Source: Rhipicephalus microplus
Taxonomy: Eukaryota > Arthropoda > Arachnida > Ixodida > Ixodidae
Assembly: GCF_043290135.1 (NCBI RefSeq)
Contig: NC_134707.1
Coordinates: forward strand, 85,330,447 to 85,394,446
Direction: 5' to 3'
DNA: 64,000 nt
Each line of letters starts with the position of its first letter. Position 1 is the first letter of the stretch. This document shows positions 1-12,900 of this stretch, piece by piece. The position numbers were made by a program, and so were the translations under genes. The notes below the pieces were generated by a model, which was not told the DNA's origin, did not search any database, and saw only the letters and a program-made list of their open reading frames with translations.

Positions 1-1095
1 TTTGATCCACCTACTTGTGTCACGTGCGACAGGCGGCTGCGCAGAGCCTTAGGCCTAATGAGTGACTCGACAACAACCGGCATCCACCCAGCACCCAGCC
101 TAGGCGCAGAAGAGGCAGCCGCAAGGAGACATCCACTCTGTAAGGTGGCCCTATTGCTCGCTGCACAGAGCAGCTTACCGAGCGATCGGCGTTCACCATA
201 CCGGATGGTGTCATCACGCCCCGGCGTCGAGCCTCCATAAGGACAGCAATGACAGCCGGCTCCCTGAGCCCAATGAGATAGAAGAAGCTATCTACAGAAA
301 ATTGGACCACGCACGAGGCTTCCGTACTCACTCGCTTCGGGCCTGGCCTACAATCCACGAGCTCTAGGCTTTGCTCACGCCAGGATGCAGACCGCATGGC
401 TCTTGTACCAACTGAACAACATTCTTGAAAACCAACTACAACAAAACTTTAAAAACACCTGCGAGCAGAAAAAAATACTCAACATACCGAAAAGTTCAAA
501 CACGTAACAATAACCGATCTGCTCACTCTCAACAAAGCACACCACTGACGCTATAGCAATGAAAAGTACCCTCCCCCCCCCCCCAGCCTACTCTACCTAA
601 GTCGCCTTTGGCCTACCCCAGCTCAAACAAAAGGTTGTACCAAACCACAAAAACTGTCATTCGGTGCTCCAAGAGGTCCACATTGCGCAGCCAGTATGGG
701 GTCTAAAGGTGATAATCGCCACCACGTTCTTGGAATGAACGAGTGCAGCAGACGCCGTCGGAACAAGCCAAACACATATTCATTTAACTACTTTTTGATC
801 GACGATATCGGCACCCGAATTATTATAACATCCACACGCTAAACAACCTTACACATAATAGCACAACTCTCAACAACACAACAAACGCAAGGCGGCGTCG
901 CGAACGCCTGGCTCACCACAGTGGCCCCCGGCAGCACCGGGGACACACCGCGAGAATCAACCATTCGCACCAAACGTCACCACAGAAAGAGACTCGCGCA
1001 AATCTTTCATGCCACCACTAAGGCTTGCCGCCAGGGGTCATCAACGGCGCTCATACCGATCTAGCCATGATGATGATAGTGGTGATCGTTGAATA
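1..1095. other. unassigned stretch
   Basis: No gene or repeat family recognised. The first 400 bases are GC-rich with short open frames on both strands. From about 230 to 490 one + frame reads a mildly protein-like stretch (EPNEIEEAIYRKLDHARGF), but it has no recognisable domain. 540-960 is rich in A and C with short CAA/ACA runs and a C10 run. It could be a decayed retroelement end, but nothing proves that. Confidence 0.4.
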
Positions 1096-1264
1096 GATGG
1101 ATGGATGGATGGATGGATGGATGGATGGATGGATGGATGGATGGATGGATGGATGGATGGATGGATGGATGGATGGATGGATGGATGGATGGATGGATGG
1201 ATGGGTGGATGGATGGATGGATGGATGGATGGATAGATGGATGGATGGATGGATGGATGGATGG
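1096..1264. repeat. (ATGG)n microsatellite
   Basis: About 42 units of ATGG, nearly perfect, with one GTGG and one ATAG interruption. All long open frames here (MDGWMDGW on +, HPSIHPSI on -) are products of the repeat and are not genes. Confidence 0.97.
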
Positions 1265-1433
1265 ACGCGGCTGCACCCTTTAGATCGGGCGGCGGCTAAC
1301 ACCACCTAGCCGTATACTTAGTGAGCTAACCACTAGATTTATCTTTTTTTCCCCTTTAAATAGTGAAGTTGAGAACTGGTACTTTGTGGTGAAGGATTTG
1401 ATTTTCACTTGTGCCTTGCCTTTAGCCACCAAT

Positions 1434-1650
1434 CAGAGAACCTTGTTGAAGCAATACTTTTTTGCAGACTAGTTGGTTCATACTTGAAAAATTGAATTGC
1501 TTCACAAACTTGAAGAAAAAAACAAGAAAGATAGGAAAGAGCGCAGTTTCAGGAAAGAGCGCAGGAAAGAGCGCACTGCGCTCTTTCCTGTCTCTCTTGT
1601 TTTTTTCTTCAAGTTTGTGCAGCAATTCAATTTTTCAAGCAGAGAACCTT
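1434..1650. repeat. foldback element, 64-bp inverted arms, 11-bp flanking repeat
   Basis: The left arm is 1483-1546 and the right arm 1576-1639. They are reverse complements over 64 bp with about 3 mismatches, separated by a 29-bp spacer that carries further copies of the motif AGGAAAGAGCGCA found at the arm tips. An 11-bp direct repeat, CAGAGAACCTT, lies at 1434-1444 and 1640-1650, the latter directly abutting the right arm. This resembles a target-site duplication, although 38 bp separate the left copy from the left arm. It is most likely a foldback/MITE-type element or a palindromic duplication. It lies just beyond the 3' end of the CR1-like LINE. Confidence 0.75.
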
Positions 1651-1699
1651 CTTTTAGTTAATTCTACCCACTTAATGTCTATTTTCCCTCCTTGTCCCT

Positions 1700-4600
1700 A
1701 AACCCCAGTGCTTTGAAAAACTCTGCACCATCATCCTGAACTATAGAGTGAAACCCTTCACAGAACATTATCAAGTGTTTGACAGTTTCCTCCTCCTCTC
1801 CACATGCACTGCATATTGTGTCTACCCCTTCGTATTTGGCCCGATCTGTCTTGGTTCAAAATACTCCCGTCCTGGCCTCAAACAGTAGAAAACTACCCCG
1901 AGTATTTTCATAGATTCTTTCCTTGGCAATTTCCTGCTTAAAAGTTTGATAGATCTCCAGTGCGGATTTCTTAATCATGCCAATTCTCCACATGCCAGTC
2001 TCCGTTTCCTTCACTTTCTTCTTGACCGATAGTTCTTTTTGGTTTGGCCACCTGCTGTTTATTTAAGTATTTACCAGTCAATTTCCTAGTTCGCTTCCTC
2101 CATTTTGTATCGACATTCTTCATGTACAAGTAGCTGAAAACCTTCCTAGCCCAACGCTCTTCCTCCATTTTTCTCAATCACTTCTCAAATTATATCTTGC
2201 TGCTAGCTTCCCTGCCCTCAAATGATGTCCAACCCATATCACCTTGTGCTCCCTGATTTGGTGTATTCCCGTGAGCTCCTAAAGCAAGCCTACCTATTCC
2301 ATGTTGCTTAATTTCTAATCTTGCTTGAACTTCTGATCTCATGCACAAGACCGCATTGCCGAACGTTAGGCCAGCACCCATGACTCCTTTCTATATTCCT
2401 CTCACAACATCATACTTATTGTAATTCCACAGTGCCCTATTTTTTATCACCGCTGCATTTCTGTTACCTTTAGTGTTCACGTATATTTCGTGTTCCCTTA
2501 GGGACTCGGCCCCATTGCTTTTCAATACGCCCAGATATTTGTATTTATCTGTTATCTATAGCGTGACTTCCTGCATCCTAAGCTCACAACCTTAATTATC
2601 ATTAAAAATCATGACTGCTGATTTTTCTTTACTGAATCTGAAACCTAACCTATCTCCCTCACTACCGCAAATGTTCATCAATTTCTGCAAAACTTCCTTA
2701 TTGTGTCGGCCATTAGCACTATATCATCTGCATACATTAATGCTGGTAGTGCCTGATCAATGAGTTTTCCTTGTTTGACGAAAGAGAGGTTGAAGCCAAA
2801 TCCCCTTCCCTCTAATTTGGCCTCTAATTCTTGTAGGTACGTCATGAATAACAAGGGTGACAAAGGACACCCCTGTCTAAGCCCCCGTTTCACCTCTGGG
2901 GGCTTGGATACCTGTTTTTTTTCATTTTATAACTACCTTGTTACTTTTATAGATTTCCTTTAAAATATTAGAGTCTCCATCTTCCACACCTAGTGTGCGC
3001 ATTATTCCCCACAAGTCCTCTTGAACCACGCTATCGTACGCTCCCTTGATATCCAAAAACGCTAGCCACAGCGGCCTGTGTTCCTTTTCTGTTATTTCGA
3101 TGCACTGCGTCAGTGAGAACAGATTGTCTTCCAACATCCTGTGTTTTCGAAACCCATTCTGCAGTTCCCCCAGCACCCCCTCATCCTCTATTCATGCCTG
3201 CAGTCTTTTCTTTATAATCTACATAGCCAACCTGTAGACCACTGATGTCGCTGTTGTAGGACGGTAGTTGTTTATGTCAGCTTTGTCCCCCTTTCTTTTA
3301 TAGATCATGCTCATCCTGCTAAGTTTCCATCCGTCGGGGACTTCACCGTCGATTATTGTTTTGTTCACTGCCTCTCACAAAGTTGGACTTCGGAACCAGT
3401 GTCTTTATTGGCACAATGGGAATGTCATTTGGGCCTGCTGATGTACTACTAGGAACACTCTTCTCAGCCCTTTCCCACTCTCGTTGTGAAAATGGAGCCA
3501 TTGTGCCACTTGATCCATCCTTGTCTATTCTGGTGCATAAGGCACTTTGTTGAAATTTATCTGTCACCCTTGTTCTTATAAATTTAATAGCTTCACCCCC
3601 TTCTAGCCTAGCACCTTGAGCTGTAGTTATAAAACTCTTTTCTAGGCTTGTCAAATTTCTTAGGGAGTTTAGATCGTTCCAAAATTTCGCAGCTGCCTTT
3701 CTATCCTTTTTATGTACTTCTGCCAGCCACTGAGCCCATTTTCTTCTAATATTTTTGTTGATCAGGAGGGATGCTTCCCTTCTAGAGCTTAGAAAGATGT
3801 CCCATTTTCATTCAACATTGTCTGTCGGTTCACCCCGCTGCTTAGCATGTCTGTGTTCTCTAGAGGCTTCCTGACGTTTTGCTATGGCTCTCTTAACTTC
3901 CTCATCCCACCAACTCTTGGGCTTGTGTCTTCTTTTCCGGGGTGACTTGTCACGTTCCTTAGCAAGCTCTAGCTCAAACAGTCTATTTAGATTTGTGTAT
4001 GTCCACACTGTTTTATTATCCTCAGTGATTACTTTCTCAATTCGTTTACTAGCAATCGCTATTTGCCTTTCTGAATGAAAATTTTCCTGTAGTTGCTCAT
4101 CTTGTCTCCTTCCCACTTTCACTGCTCTTCCAAAACTTAGCTTGATACGTTTGTGATCACTGCCCAGACTTCTGGAGTCACCTTCATCTATGTGCACTCC
4201 CCTGAGCTTATCGTACATCCTATGTGACATCAGTGGGTAATCTATCGTCGACTGTAGCCTTCCTATCTTCCATGTTATTTGCCCTTCACACTTCTCAGTA
4301 CTGTTGCAAATGATCGAATCATGTCTTTCACACATATCTATGATCATTTTGCCGGTTGAGTCAGTATACCCATTCATATCTTCTATGTGCGCATTCATAT
4401 CTCCTTGTATATTTATCTCACACTCTCCTCCTAATTCCTCAACGTCCTTTGATATACACTAGACCATTGCCTGGTTTTCCTCTTTGGCCTTTGCCCCGTC
4501 CACAAGTACACCAAACCAAGGAGTGTCATTTGCCCTGCCATTTTTTCTTTTAGCCATAAATGTCCCTTGCACTCCTGCTTGACCCTTTACCAGTCTTTAC

Positions 4601-4860
4601 TTTTATGAATGAATCCCCAATACCACCCCCCTTTCTGCTGCCTTTTGTTCTATTACAATATTCCCATACGTAGTCCGGATTGCAAGGTGGTTGCTTCATG
4701 TCCCGAAGATGAATCTCCACTACCCCATATAACATTAGTTCCTCCTGCCTCAACTGCTCTACTATCTCTTCCCACTTTAACCTATTCCTGCCACCCTGTA
4801 TGTTAATATAGTCTATGCCTGACTTAGCTCGGCCCTTGTGCTTACGTCGATTTCTTCTCC
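1700..4860 (-). pseudogene. LINE ORF2 remnant: endonuclease and reverse transcriptase
   Basis: Broken ORF2. The endonuclease N-terminal part lies at 4753-4550 and its C-terminal part at 4398-4130, ending in the GSDHKRIKL motif that carries the catalytic Asp-His pair. RT pieces include the NGFRKHR and FLDIKGAYDSV motifs (3176-2922) and GLRQGCPLSPLLF plus YADDIVLM (2893-2690). The last part (2381-1700) holds GNTPNQG and a CSAC...H...C zinc motif (about 1825-1760) typical of LINE RT C-termini. At least two in-frame stops (around 3190-3225) and several frameshifts are present, so it is not functional. Confidence 0.8.
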
Positions 4861-4904
4861 CACGGGCTCCGTGTGGCTCAAATATTTGTACCCCTTTAGA
4901 ACCG

Positions 4905-5995
4905 TCTTCAGCTACACTGTTGGCGTCAGAGCTGTGAGCCCCCCTAAAAAAGCTGTGGCTTGACGACCCATCCCATTACCAAACCTCCTGCCCATTGCAC
5001 CACTATAATGAATGCCATCTTGTGCAAAGGGGCGAGCGCCGGGCTCGTACACGTATTGGTTCACCCCCATTACACTGTATCTGAGTTGCCGGCCAATACC
5101 CTTGATCACACAGTTGGCCTCCACTACCCTCCTTTTGATCCCACGAGTCTGCACCCAGGCCTCTGGGACTGTGCATATGGTCACATGCAGACTCCCAGAG
5201 GCTTCTCAGAGCTTACGCATCCCATCTTTTAAATGTCTTTGAAGGTTCTGAACCTTGCCCTTCAACACATCATTGAGCCCAGCATGAATAATGACGAGAT
5301 TTTCGCCCTACATGCTGTCCTCTACAACCTCCTGAGCTTTGGCCAGTGGATCCACCATGCCCTTCCCTGACTGGGCCTCCACTCTCATTCTCCCATCTTC
5401 CTTCACTGTCTTGAAGACGCCATCCCTAACTCTGGCCATGTTAGAGTCCTCCACCACACGGACCTTTCTACAGTCCAATTGCTGGCTTCCTGTTTGCTTC
5501 ACCTGTTTCTCTCTCTGTCGTTTGTCCTTTGTTCCTGCCCTGCTCGAAGCGGCAGCTTCTAACAGTTGTTGAGGTTTTCTGGTTCGCTTCCTCCATTTTG
5601 TATCGACATTCTTCATGTACAAGTAGCTGAATACCCTCTTAGCCCAATGCTCCTCCCCCACTTCTCTCAATCGTTTCTCAAATTTTATCTTCCTGCTAGC
5701 TTCCCTGCCCTCAAATAATGTCCATCCCATATCACCTTGTACTCCCTGATTTGGTGTATTCCCGTGAGCCCCTGAGGCAAGCCTACCTACTCCAATACCC
5801 GCGAACACAACGCCACCTGCCGCTCAATAGTTGTGACCCCGAAGTACGGCTTCTGTGCAAGACACAATCGCCACACGGCGCAATCAACTTTTCAGTAGGG
5901 GTGTCAGCATCATCACAAGCGTTACACATAAAAAAGGGGTTATGGCCATTACATTTTGATCCTTCTGAATCTTTTGCCACGAACCGCATTGAATG
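4905..5995 (-). pseudogene. LINE ORF1 remnant: Cys-rich finger and SGNH esterase
   Basis: The 5' part (5989-5800) encodes a CNAC...CGDC cysteine pattern like a partial PHD or zinc finger. A segment of about 70 residues (5795-5581) follows that matches the RT C-terminus of the same element, then a Lys/Arg-rich linker. The esterase follows: block III with GLND near 5255-5300, and block V with DGIH near 5020. In SGNH hydrolases the Asn and the Asp-x-x-His are catalytic. A stop near 5215 and a frame change after 5783 break the ORF. The esterase of CR1-type ORF1 proteins is thought to help retrotransposition. The call is firm for the esterase and moderate for the finger. Confidence 0.65.
5581..5795 (-). 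repeat. second copy of the LINE RT C-terminal segment
   Basis: About 215 bp that match 2088-2300 at roughly 90% identity by eye, in the same orientation and encoding the same peptide frame (GNTPNQG...GDMGW...). It lies inside the ORF1 region, between the cysteine finger and the esterase. The ORF reads through its downstream junction. Confidence 0.8.
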
Positions 5996-6482
5996 GGGTA
6001 CTTTTTAACAAAGCCTCAATAAATTAGGAGAGTTCTCTAAAAATAACACTACATACGTTGAACTATAATATAAACGAACTATATATGTGATATAATATTG
6101 TCCAAAACATCTCCCACTTTTTAGCGCACAAAAGGGCAAGGTTGAAAAGCGACGTTGACACAGTGCTGTCGACGCGGACTCAGTGGTCATGGGCGAAGAT
6201 TATGCAAGGTCTTGGTAATGCCTTAGGTCCGGCTTCACAGGGACATGCTTTACATGCCCGGCTTTACAGGGGCATGCTCCATGTACGAGTGTTCCTTCAC
6301 CCTGCGGTCACAAAAACGATGGCGGGAATACGCAGCTCTTATTGACGACATGGTGGAAGATCTCTGGAGGCCTCTCCTAAGGGATCTGCGGTTCAAACGG
6401 GACAGGAGTAAAAGAATCCAGCTCAACGCATTGACATCGAGAGTGTGATATCGAGGGCTCATGACATCTTTGCATCAAGGGC
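5996..6482. other. unassigned stretch
   Basis: No gene seen. Short AT-rich section, then mixed-composition sequence with only short open frames. A GGCATGCTTTACATGCCCGG-like motif is partly repeated at about 6232-6280. Confidence 0.4.
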
Positions 6483-6573
6483 TATGACACCAGAGGGTGA
6501 CACCAGAGGAGTATGTAGGAATACATTGACGCCAGAAGGGTATGACACCAGAGGGGTATGTAGAAATACATTG
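6483..6573 (+). repeat. 45-bp tandem duplication
   Basis: Two copies, 31 bp each with two differences, start at 6498 and 6543 (period 45). A partial third start at 6483 shares TGACACCAGAGG. A small minisatellite with no coding meaning. Confidence 0.8.
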
Positions 6574-6609
6574 GAAATTACACCAAAATTTGCTGCTGAG
6601 TAAAAAAAC

Positions 6610-6970
6610 GTCTGCTCCGAAACTCTTGAACTTATTAAAAAGTTTCTGAAAATGCGCAGAAGAGAATCCAATTAGAACCTGTATTTCAGCAAGCGTTGAT
6701 GCTGTCTCGCGAGAGAGGTCACGGAAGCTTACTTTATGCATGCCTTTGAAAGGTGTTAAAGAATTCTTCAGTGAAAATGGCCTGGCACTGCTTGCTGTCG
6801 ACAAGGAGGAAGGTTTCGTTGTTATCAGTCACAAATCCTTGAAAACAAAGAGAGATAAAGCTTTGGACTTTGTATTTACTAGAATGAACAAACTTCCACT
6901 CAGCTATGTGAAGACCAAAGCTGAAAAAATGTGCTTAATTTCGGGACGGTGGGTTTTACAGATAAAAAGC
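6610..6970 (+). pseudogene. possible retroelement coding fragment
   Basis: Protein-like + strand sequence: in one frame ETLELIKKFLKMRRRESN; after a frame change near 6680 it continues through VSRERSRKLTLCM (about 6700-6740) to LLAVDKEEGFVVISHKS (about 6786-6840), ending near 6970. The DKxxGFVV pattern resembles the start of RT domains in Penelope-like and some LINE elements. There is no RT core motif, so the family is uncertain. A second MPLKG-like start near 6980 suggests a partial local duplication. Confidence 0.3.
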
Positions 6971-6974
6971 TAAG

Positions 6975-9900
6975 ATGTGTATGCCATTGAAAGGACATTT
7001 TTTTGCTGAAAATGCACAAACTTGACTGACCATTACACATTGCAGTTTTAGAACGTGACAACTGGCAAAAATCTGTAGGTCGATTCATAAAAGCGAAATG
7101 GAAATGACTAGCTGGGCGTGATCTCTTCGTGACCAAGAGCTCCGTAGCTGTCAGAGGTTTTTTGAAGTTCAATGCAGATAGTAAGTGAAATGCACTTTCT
7201 ATTGATGTAACGGACCTTTGTTATTGCCTAAAAAATGGCAAGAACGGTAAGGTAGAAGCTTGCGATGTACAAGTCTGTGAACAGTCTGTGAACAGGGGTA
7301 AAAAATCTTGGCCCTACACTTGACCTAGAGATCGCGCTGGCGCTATTATTAGCACTCGCCCTTTGGACTCGTTGTGGAACAGGCGCGTATCATTCGCTTG
7401 GAGGAAGAAGAGCGGGAATTAAAGGAATGCCAAAGAGCACAAAAGCTCAATTGGGCAGAAAAATGTCGTGAAGCTGCTACCACAGATTGTGCCACCCCAA
7501 TGGATAGCTCCAATCTTTACATTACGGAGCGTTCGATTGCGCGCGCAAAAGTATACCATTCGTTGTGGTCGCCTGCTATTTTTATTCCTTAACGGGGGAC
7601 TCCTAGAAGAGAGTGAACTGCGCATACACGGTTGCGACAAATGATAACGCAAAGATTTTTTACGCTAGTGTAAAAGTGCCTGTTATTGAAGAAACCCCAA
7701 ATCTTTTATAGGCAGGACGCCGAGCGAGTATACCAGTTAATTCGTTAAACGAATCGCACCGATGGTAGCTCCCTACTATGATATGAGAACCAACGTTACT
7801 GAAGGTTGCAAAACAAATATGGCTGATGCTGTTATATGTCAATGTCGCTAAATAATATGTCCCGGAATCTAGACTGACTTTTATAGATGAACAAACAATG
7901 GCAAAACAAGTTTTCGTGAAATCCTCACGGCAACAAATACGAGCCTTTAATAGCTGAATATAAAGAGTGATGAAAGTCATTGGTTTCATGACGAGAAGCT
8001 GGAATTATTCTTGCCTTTATTCTACTTGCTGGGTGCTACGATAATTTCGCAATGGCTTGAGCAACATGGCACAGTATTCGTTTTGAACTTAAACTAATTG
8101 AGGAACACTTTTGCGTTTGCTTAGTTAACTTGTCGACCTGGGTAGCCAGTTAGAATGAAGTCACTCTTGAATGGCATGTGCACGGTGGTAAGCGATAGTC
8201 GGAAATGACGTGTTTGATTCCTCCGTGAAAGGAATTGGCTGAACACTTAAGTAAAACGTGTCCTTGCAGAAGTAGCTCAATGTACTGTACATTGATACAA
8301 GCGAGCTTGAGAAATGTTCATTTATTTTAGACAGCTATAGCACCAAATAATGTAGATGCATCCACGTTGACCCTTAGCCATACATCTTCATCCCGACTAC
8401 TGCTCTTCACCGTTAATGATTAAACAAGCCCTTGTAGTCAGAGATTCGTGTGGTAGCTGGAGTAGTTAACAGCGACAGCGGAACCAGAGAAAGTGATGGG
8501 ACAGCCAGGAGCCTGAGCGTGAGTGATTAGACGCCAAACTTTGGCCAAGGTACACTGAAATATATTTAGGTCAATGTCACCTACTCGCGGCATGTAGGAG
8601 TTATTTAACATCACTGCCTGACCACAGGGAAAGAAAATGGTATCTTCCCTTTGGCCAGCTGTGAATATTCACGGGGCGTGCGTCGGTGGGGAACACGGAG
8701 TCTAAGACAGGCGAAGCCAGCGGGCGTCTCTGATCTACTTTTGGTATGGATGGATGCTATGGGCGATGCCAACGCTTGGTGTAAGGTCGCCACCTGTACG
8801 TGTGTAAAGACATTAACGCGCACCGAATGGGATGGACACCTAGCAAAGGCGTGCTGAAGGAACTAATCGCAGATGTCATGGTCGTGATGCACTGCTGCAT
8901 TTTACCAAAAAAGCTCTGAACGGTCAGTAGTGTGTATAAAAGGCTATTTTTAAAAGCGTGAAAGTATGTGAGCATGGCGTTGTGGGTATCGTGCCCGACA
9001 TCTGATGTGATGGAACCAAAAGTAATAGGATCGACTCCCGTTTACCAAAGTTTGTGTCTGTGGATTATGAGTATTTTTTGGCGTCAATTCCGTGACGGAA
9101 ACACGTCATGGAAGGGTTCGTGGGTCATGACACAGAACACTTGCTTTTTAAAGATAAGCTTATTCAAACCCTATAACGAAGCGTTGTTCCTCACACAAAG
9201 TTCAAGTGACATGCGTAAACACATTCCGATAGCGACACATTTCTACGTGGAGACAGGAACAAGTGTTCTCCTTCATCATAGAGGATAACTAAGAGCCTCA
9301 TTGTTTGAAGTATGTTGTACCACATGGCGTTGCAGATGTACAAGCCAAGAAAAAATGAAGTGAAATAGGAATTAACAAACTAAGCATATAGGCAAACAGT
9401 AAAAATAAGAATGGTGAATAAAACAAAACACGCAGACTTCTTTCGTTCATCTATTTCGGCTGTACATTAGGAATTTCTATATATATAGCACACGATAGCC
9501 TACTTAGTTATTTTCTTAAAACCGCACTGGCATTCACTAAGAGGGGCCACTGAAAAATGCGTGTGTAAATCATTCTAACATTTACTGTAACATAATTAAC
9601 AAAAAAAATAAAACAAAATTAAGTGGATGTCACGCCGCCTATGTAGGTGAATACCTTTATGCGCAATGGCACTAAACAAGTGAATGTCACCCAGTTCACT
9701 GTTAGTCACACGTGCTACTGTGTATGTCCAGGGAGCATGGGGGTCAATGTTGCAAGCTGATTTGTCGCGACGAATGAGTCATGATTCCAAAACCTCCTCC
9801 CCCACCCTTTCCAATTTGTACTTGATAGAGCATCATTGCATGTTGAAGTCGAAGGAACCCCCTGTATTTCAACAGTGTTAAGTGAGCTCTATTAGAACTG

Positions 9901-12900
9901 GGGGGCATGGTTGAACTTATAGACATCCCCTTTGTGTTCCTTGGGTTTCGTGGACTTTTTTCTGCCTAGTTTCGCCGTTCCAAGTACGGTATCAACCCGA
10001 TTTGTAAATGACATGACTTTGATCGTTAGCAGCTGGGTGGACTTGGGGTTTCGCGAACAGGTGTCCCAAGGTGTAATATGGTTTAAAAACAATTTTTATA
10101 TAACTAAGACGCTCCAAACGCAGTCATATCTTGAACATAAGGAACAGACAGAACTGAACTCGTCTTTTCTTGTGGTGCATTCCTGGTTCCCTTTCTCGTT
10201 CCCTTTTGGGTGTCGTTAATAAAAGCTTTGGGATAACGCCATGCTCCCATGTGCACCAACCACGTTTTCTACTTTATGTAGCCTCAGCTGTTGACTAGAG
10301 CACAGCTAATCACAACGTCACAAGAAAGTCTTCACGAAACGCCATTTTTGTTCTTTCGGATGATGAGCATGACGGACCGGAGAAAACGGTTGCCACATTC
10401 CTTCCGGTGCATTGCCATTCGCTTCCACTCTGCAAATATCAGGCCTGCGTACAAACACATCCAGAAAAGACAAGACATGATATTTATTTCTTATGTAAAT
10501 TGTGTCGCGTGGTGTACGCTCATTAGTACCTCGTGAAAAACACCCAGGTTGCCATTTCCAGGACAACAAAGTGTCCTCCATGTATCTACACTACAGTTTC
10601 ACCTGTGGCGAAGCGCCTCTGTGATAGTTTGTGTAGCAAAATGTCTACAGTGAAATCTCTTTTTACTTTTGTGATACCTTGCTGTGTTAAGACGTAGTAG
10701 ATGTTTGAGAATAATGAACTCATCCGACTTTAGCAACATTTTCGCATGCATCCATGCCCCCTGTAACATCACATATGATAATATAATACCTCAAAATATA
10801 TAATACCTCAATAAAGCTGCCGAAACCTACTATCAGTGTCATGATATTACGATATTGCAGATTTCACATGTTATTAGTATATAGGTAAACTGTCTGACAT
10901 ATTGTACGATAGAGAAATGAAGTGATGTTTCATTTCCTTTCACACAAAGGGAGAAGCCGGGGCTAAAGGCTAAGAGCAATTATTATTTCCAGGTATTACT
11001 AATTAGGTAATGCCTCCAACTAAATTTCATTTATATTTTCTATGAAATGAACTGTACAAGAAGTGTAAAAACAGTCAGCGTTTTCTCACAATTGTTTTGA
11101 AGGCATAACTGTTCGTCGGCATTACAGGGTTCAGTAGCGCTTTGACTCGATTAATGAAGGCCGGAAAACATCACGACCGTGGTCCTATGTTATGATTGTC
11201 AAGTTGTAGTGGTGTTAGAGATGTTATTCGGGAGACTCACAGCCATGCCCGAGCGAGTGCGTTTTCAACAGTCGTGTTCGTTGAGACTGTACGGTCTCGC
11301 TCGTTCGCCACGACCGTCCTTGTCCTATTTGAGTCCTCGTCCTGATTTCATAGCATGTTTTGCTAAGGACATGGTATTGATGTGAGAGGCACGTGTAAAC
11401 ACAGTACAAAGACAAAGGCCTGCGTCGAATCTATAAAGAAAAATAGAGCACGACGCCAGCGCAACGTGTAATCGAAAGCGAAGGCACACAGAATAGGGCC
11501 TCCGAGATCCTCGCCTATAGTTTCGGATGCTACGACGCGTCACTGAAGGCTTGTTTGGACCACTGTGCCTGAGAAATGTTTTTTGGACCATGGTTCTGAC
11601 GAAATGTCGGCGCGTGCTTGGCTCGGCTTGGTCCGCACGAACTTGGCCCGGCTTGACCCGAAAGTGCTTGGCCCGTCTTCTGCAACAGCGTGAACAGCCT
11701 GTGCGAACCTGTGCGATAGCGTACGTTCGGAACAAACCAATGCGGAGTGAAAATCTGTTCGCAACAACAGAAATCCATCACACTGCAGACCAATGGGGCT
11801 CGCCCGGGACCAAATAGGATTCCTATCACCCCGAAATTGATACGAGCAGTGATCGTATTAGCGAGGTTTCGCTTCAATAGTCGATTCTATGTATGCAACG
11901 TTTGATTTTTTATAGGTAACATATAAAACTAGCAGGCCGCCATAACCTAATTCTGGCCATATCATACCACACTCTAACTGTGAGTGTTTCATGGGCATTA
12001 AATTAAATTGTAATCAGACATTTTATGACCACTTTGCTTTCATTACACAATAACTGCTTTCGGTATAAGAGCACTAGTTAGGCCAAGGATACATTTCTCT
12101 AAAGACGCGTTATCAGCATTATACTTTGCCTTCATTGACAGTTCAATCCACTATGGCATTGTCTCTTCGGATAACACGTATCATTGGCTTGTGATCTATT
12201 GAGCAAATACAAAACCTTCCAGCATATCAGCATAGACACCAACGGGAATTCATGCACCACTGCGTCTCCATTGATTTGTGACAACCATATTTTACATACA
12301 ATTGACTTACTAAGCTATATTCTAACGGTTATGGTCTCTATTCACAAACCAACCCAATACATTCCTCGTGTTTTCCTTATTGGTCTTAAACGTCATTTGT
12401 TACACATGATAAACAAATTAGACTTATATACGTGAACCAGTCTTGTCCTCAGCTTTCGCCCTGTTACCATTTCTGTGTCTTCATAACGCATGTAGAAAGT
12501 ACAGGAAGTTGAGGAAAACTTGCGGTAAGGCCGAGGTTGGTTTGTGAATGCGGGATTATGTTCCACAAATCACCTAATAAACAGCTTTCACACTAGTATA
12601 CAGATCTTAAAAATGACATTACTACTAGTTTAGCGCATCGCTCAAGCTTTCTTCTCCCTTTTGTACATTCTAACCATATACCGCGATATGAATTCGACAT
12701 TCATTTCCTTAAAATGGTAGTAATATCTTCGGTTTTACTCCCTAAACCAAGATATCGTTGGGAGCAATCGCCCATGTGGAGGACTCTAAAAACAGATTCA
12801 ACCAATCAGTGTTTTTAATGTGCATTCATATTGCACAGTGCATGGTATACTCATCTCGCTTCTATCACCTATGGCCGCGGCAGCAGAGATGCAACCCGTA

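Larger units (their letters stand above)
1690..5995 (-). mobile_element. decayed CR1-like non-LTR retrotransposon
   Basis: Minus-strand LINE remnant. Read in its own direction it gives a cysteine-rich ORF1 start, an SGNH esterase region, an exonuclease-endonuclease-phosphatase (EEP) endonuclease, a reverse transcriptase (RT) with YADD, and a C-terminal CCHC motif, ending near 1690. An ORF1 with a PHD-like finger plus an esterase is known in CR1-like LINEs, which is the basis for the clade call; RT phylogeny was not possible. Many stops and frameshifts break both ORFs. No convincing TSD was found. Confidence 0.8.

Noticed and set aside
1051..1309. Open frames with MDGWMDGW or HPSIHPSI repeats
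   Set aside because: Products of the ATGG microsatellite; no unique sequence.
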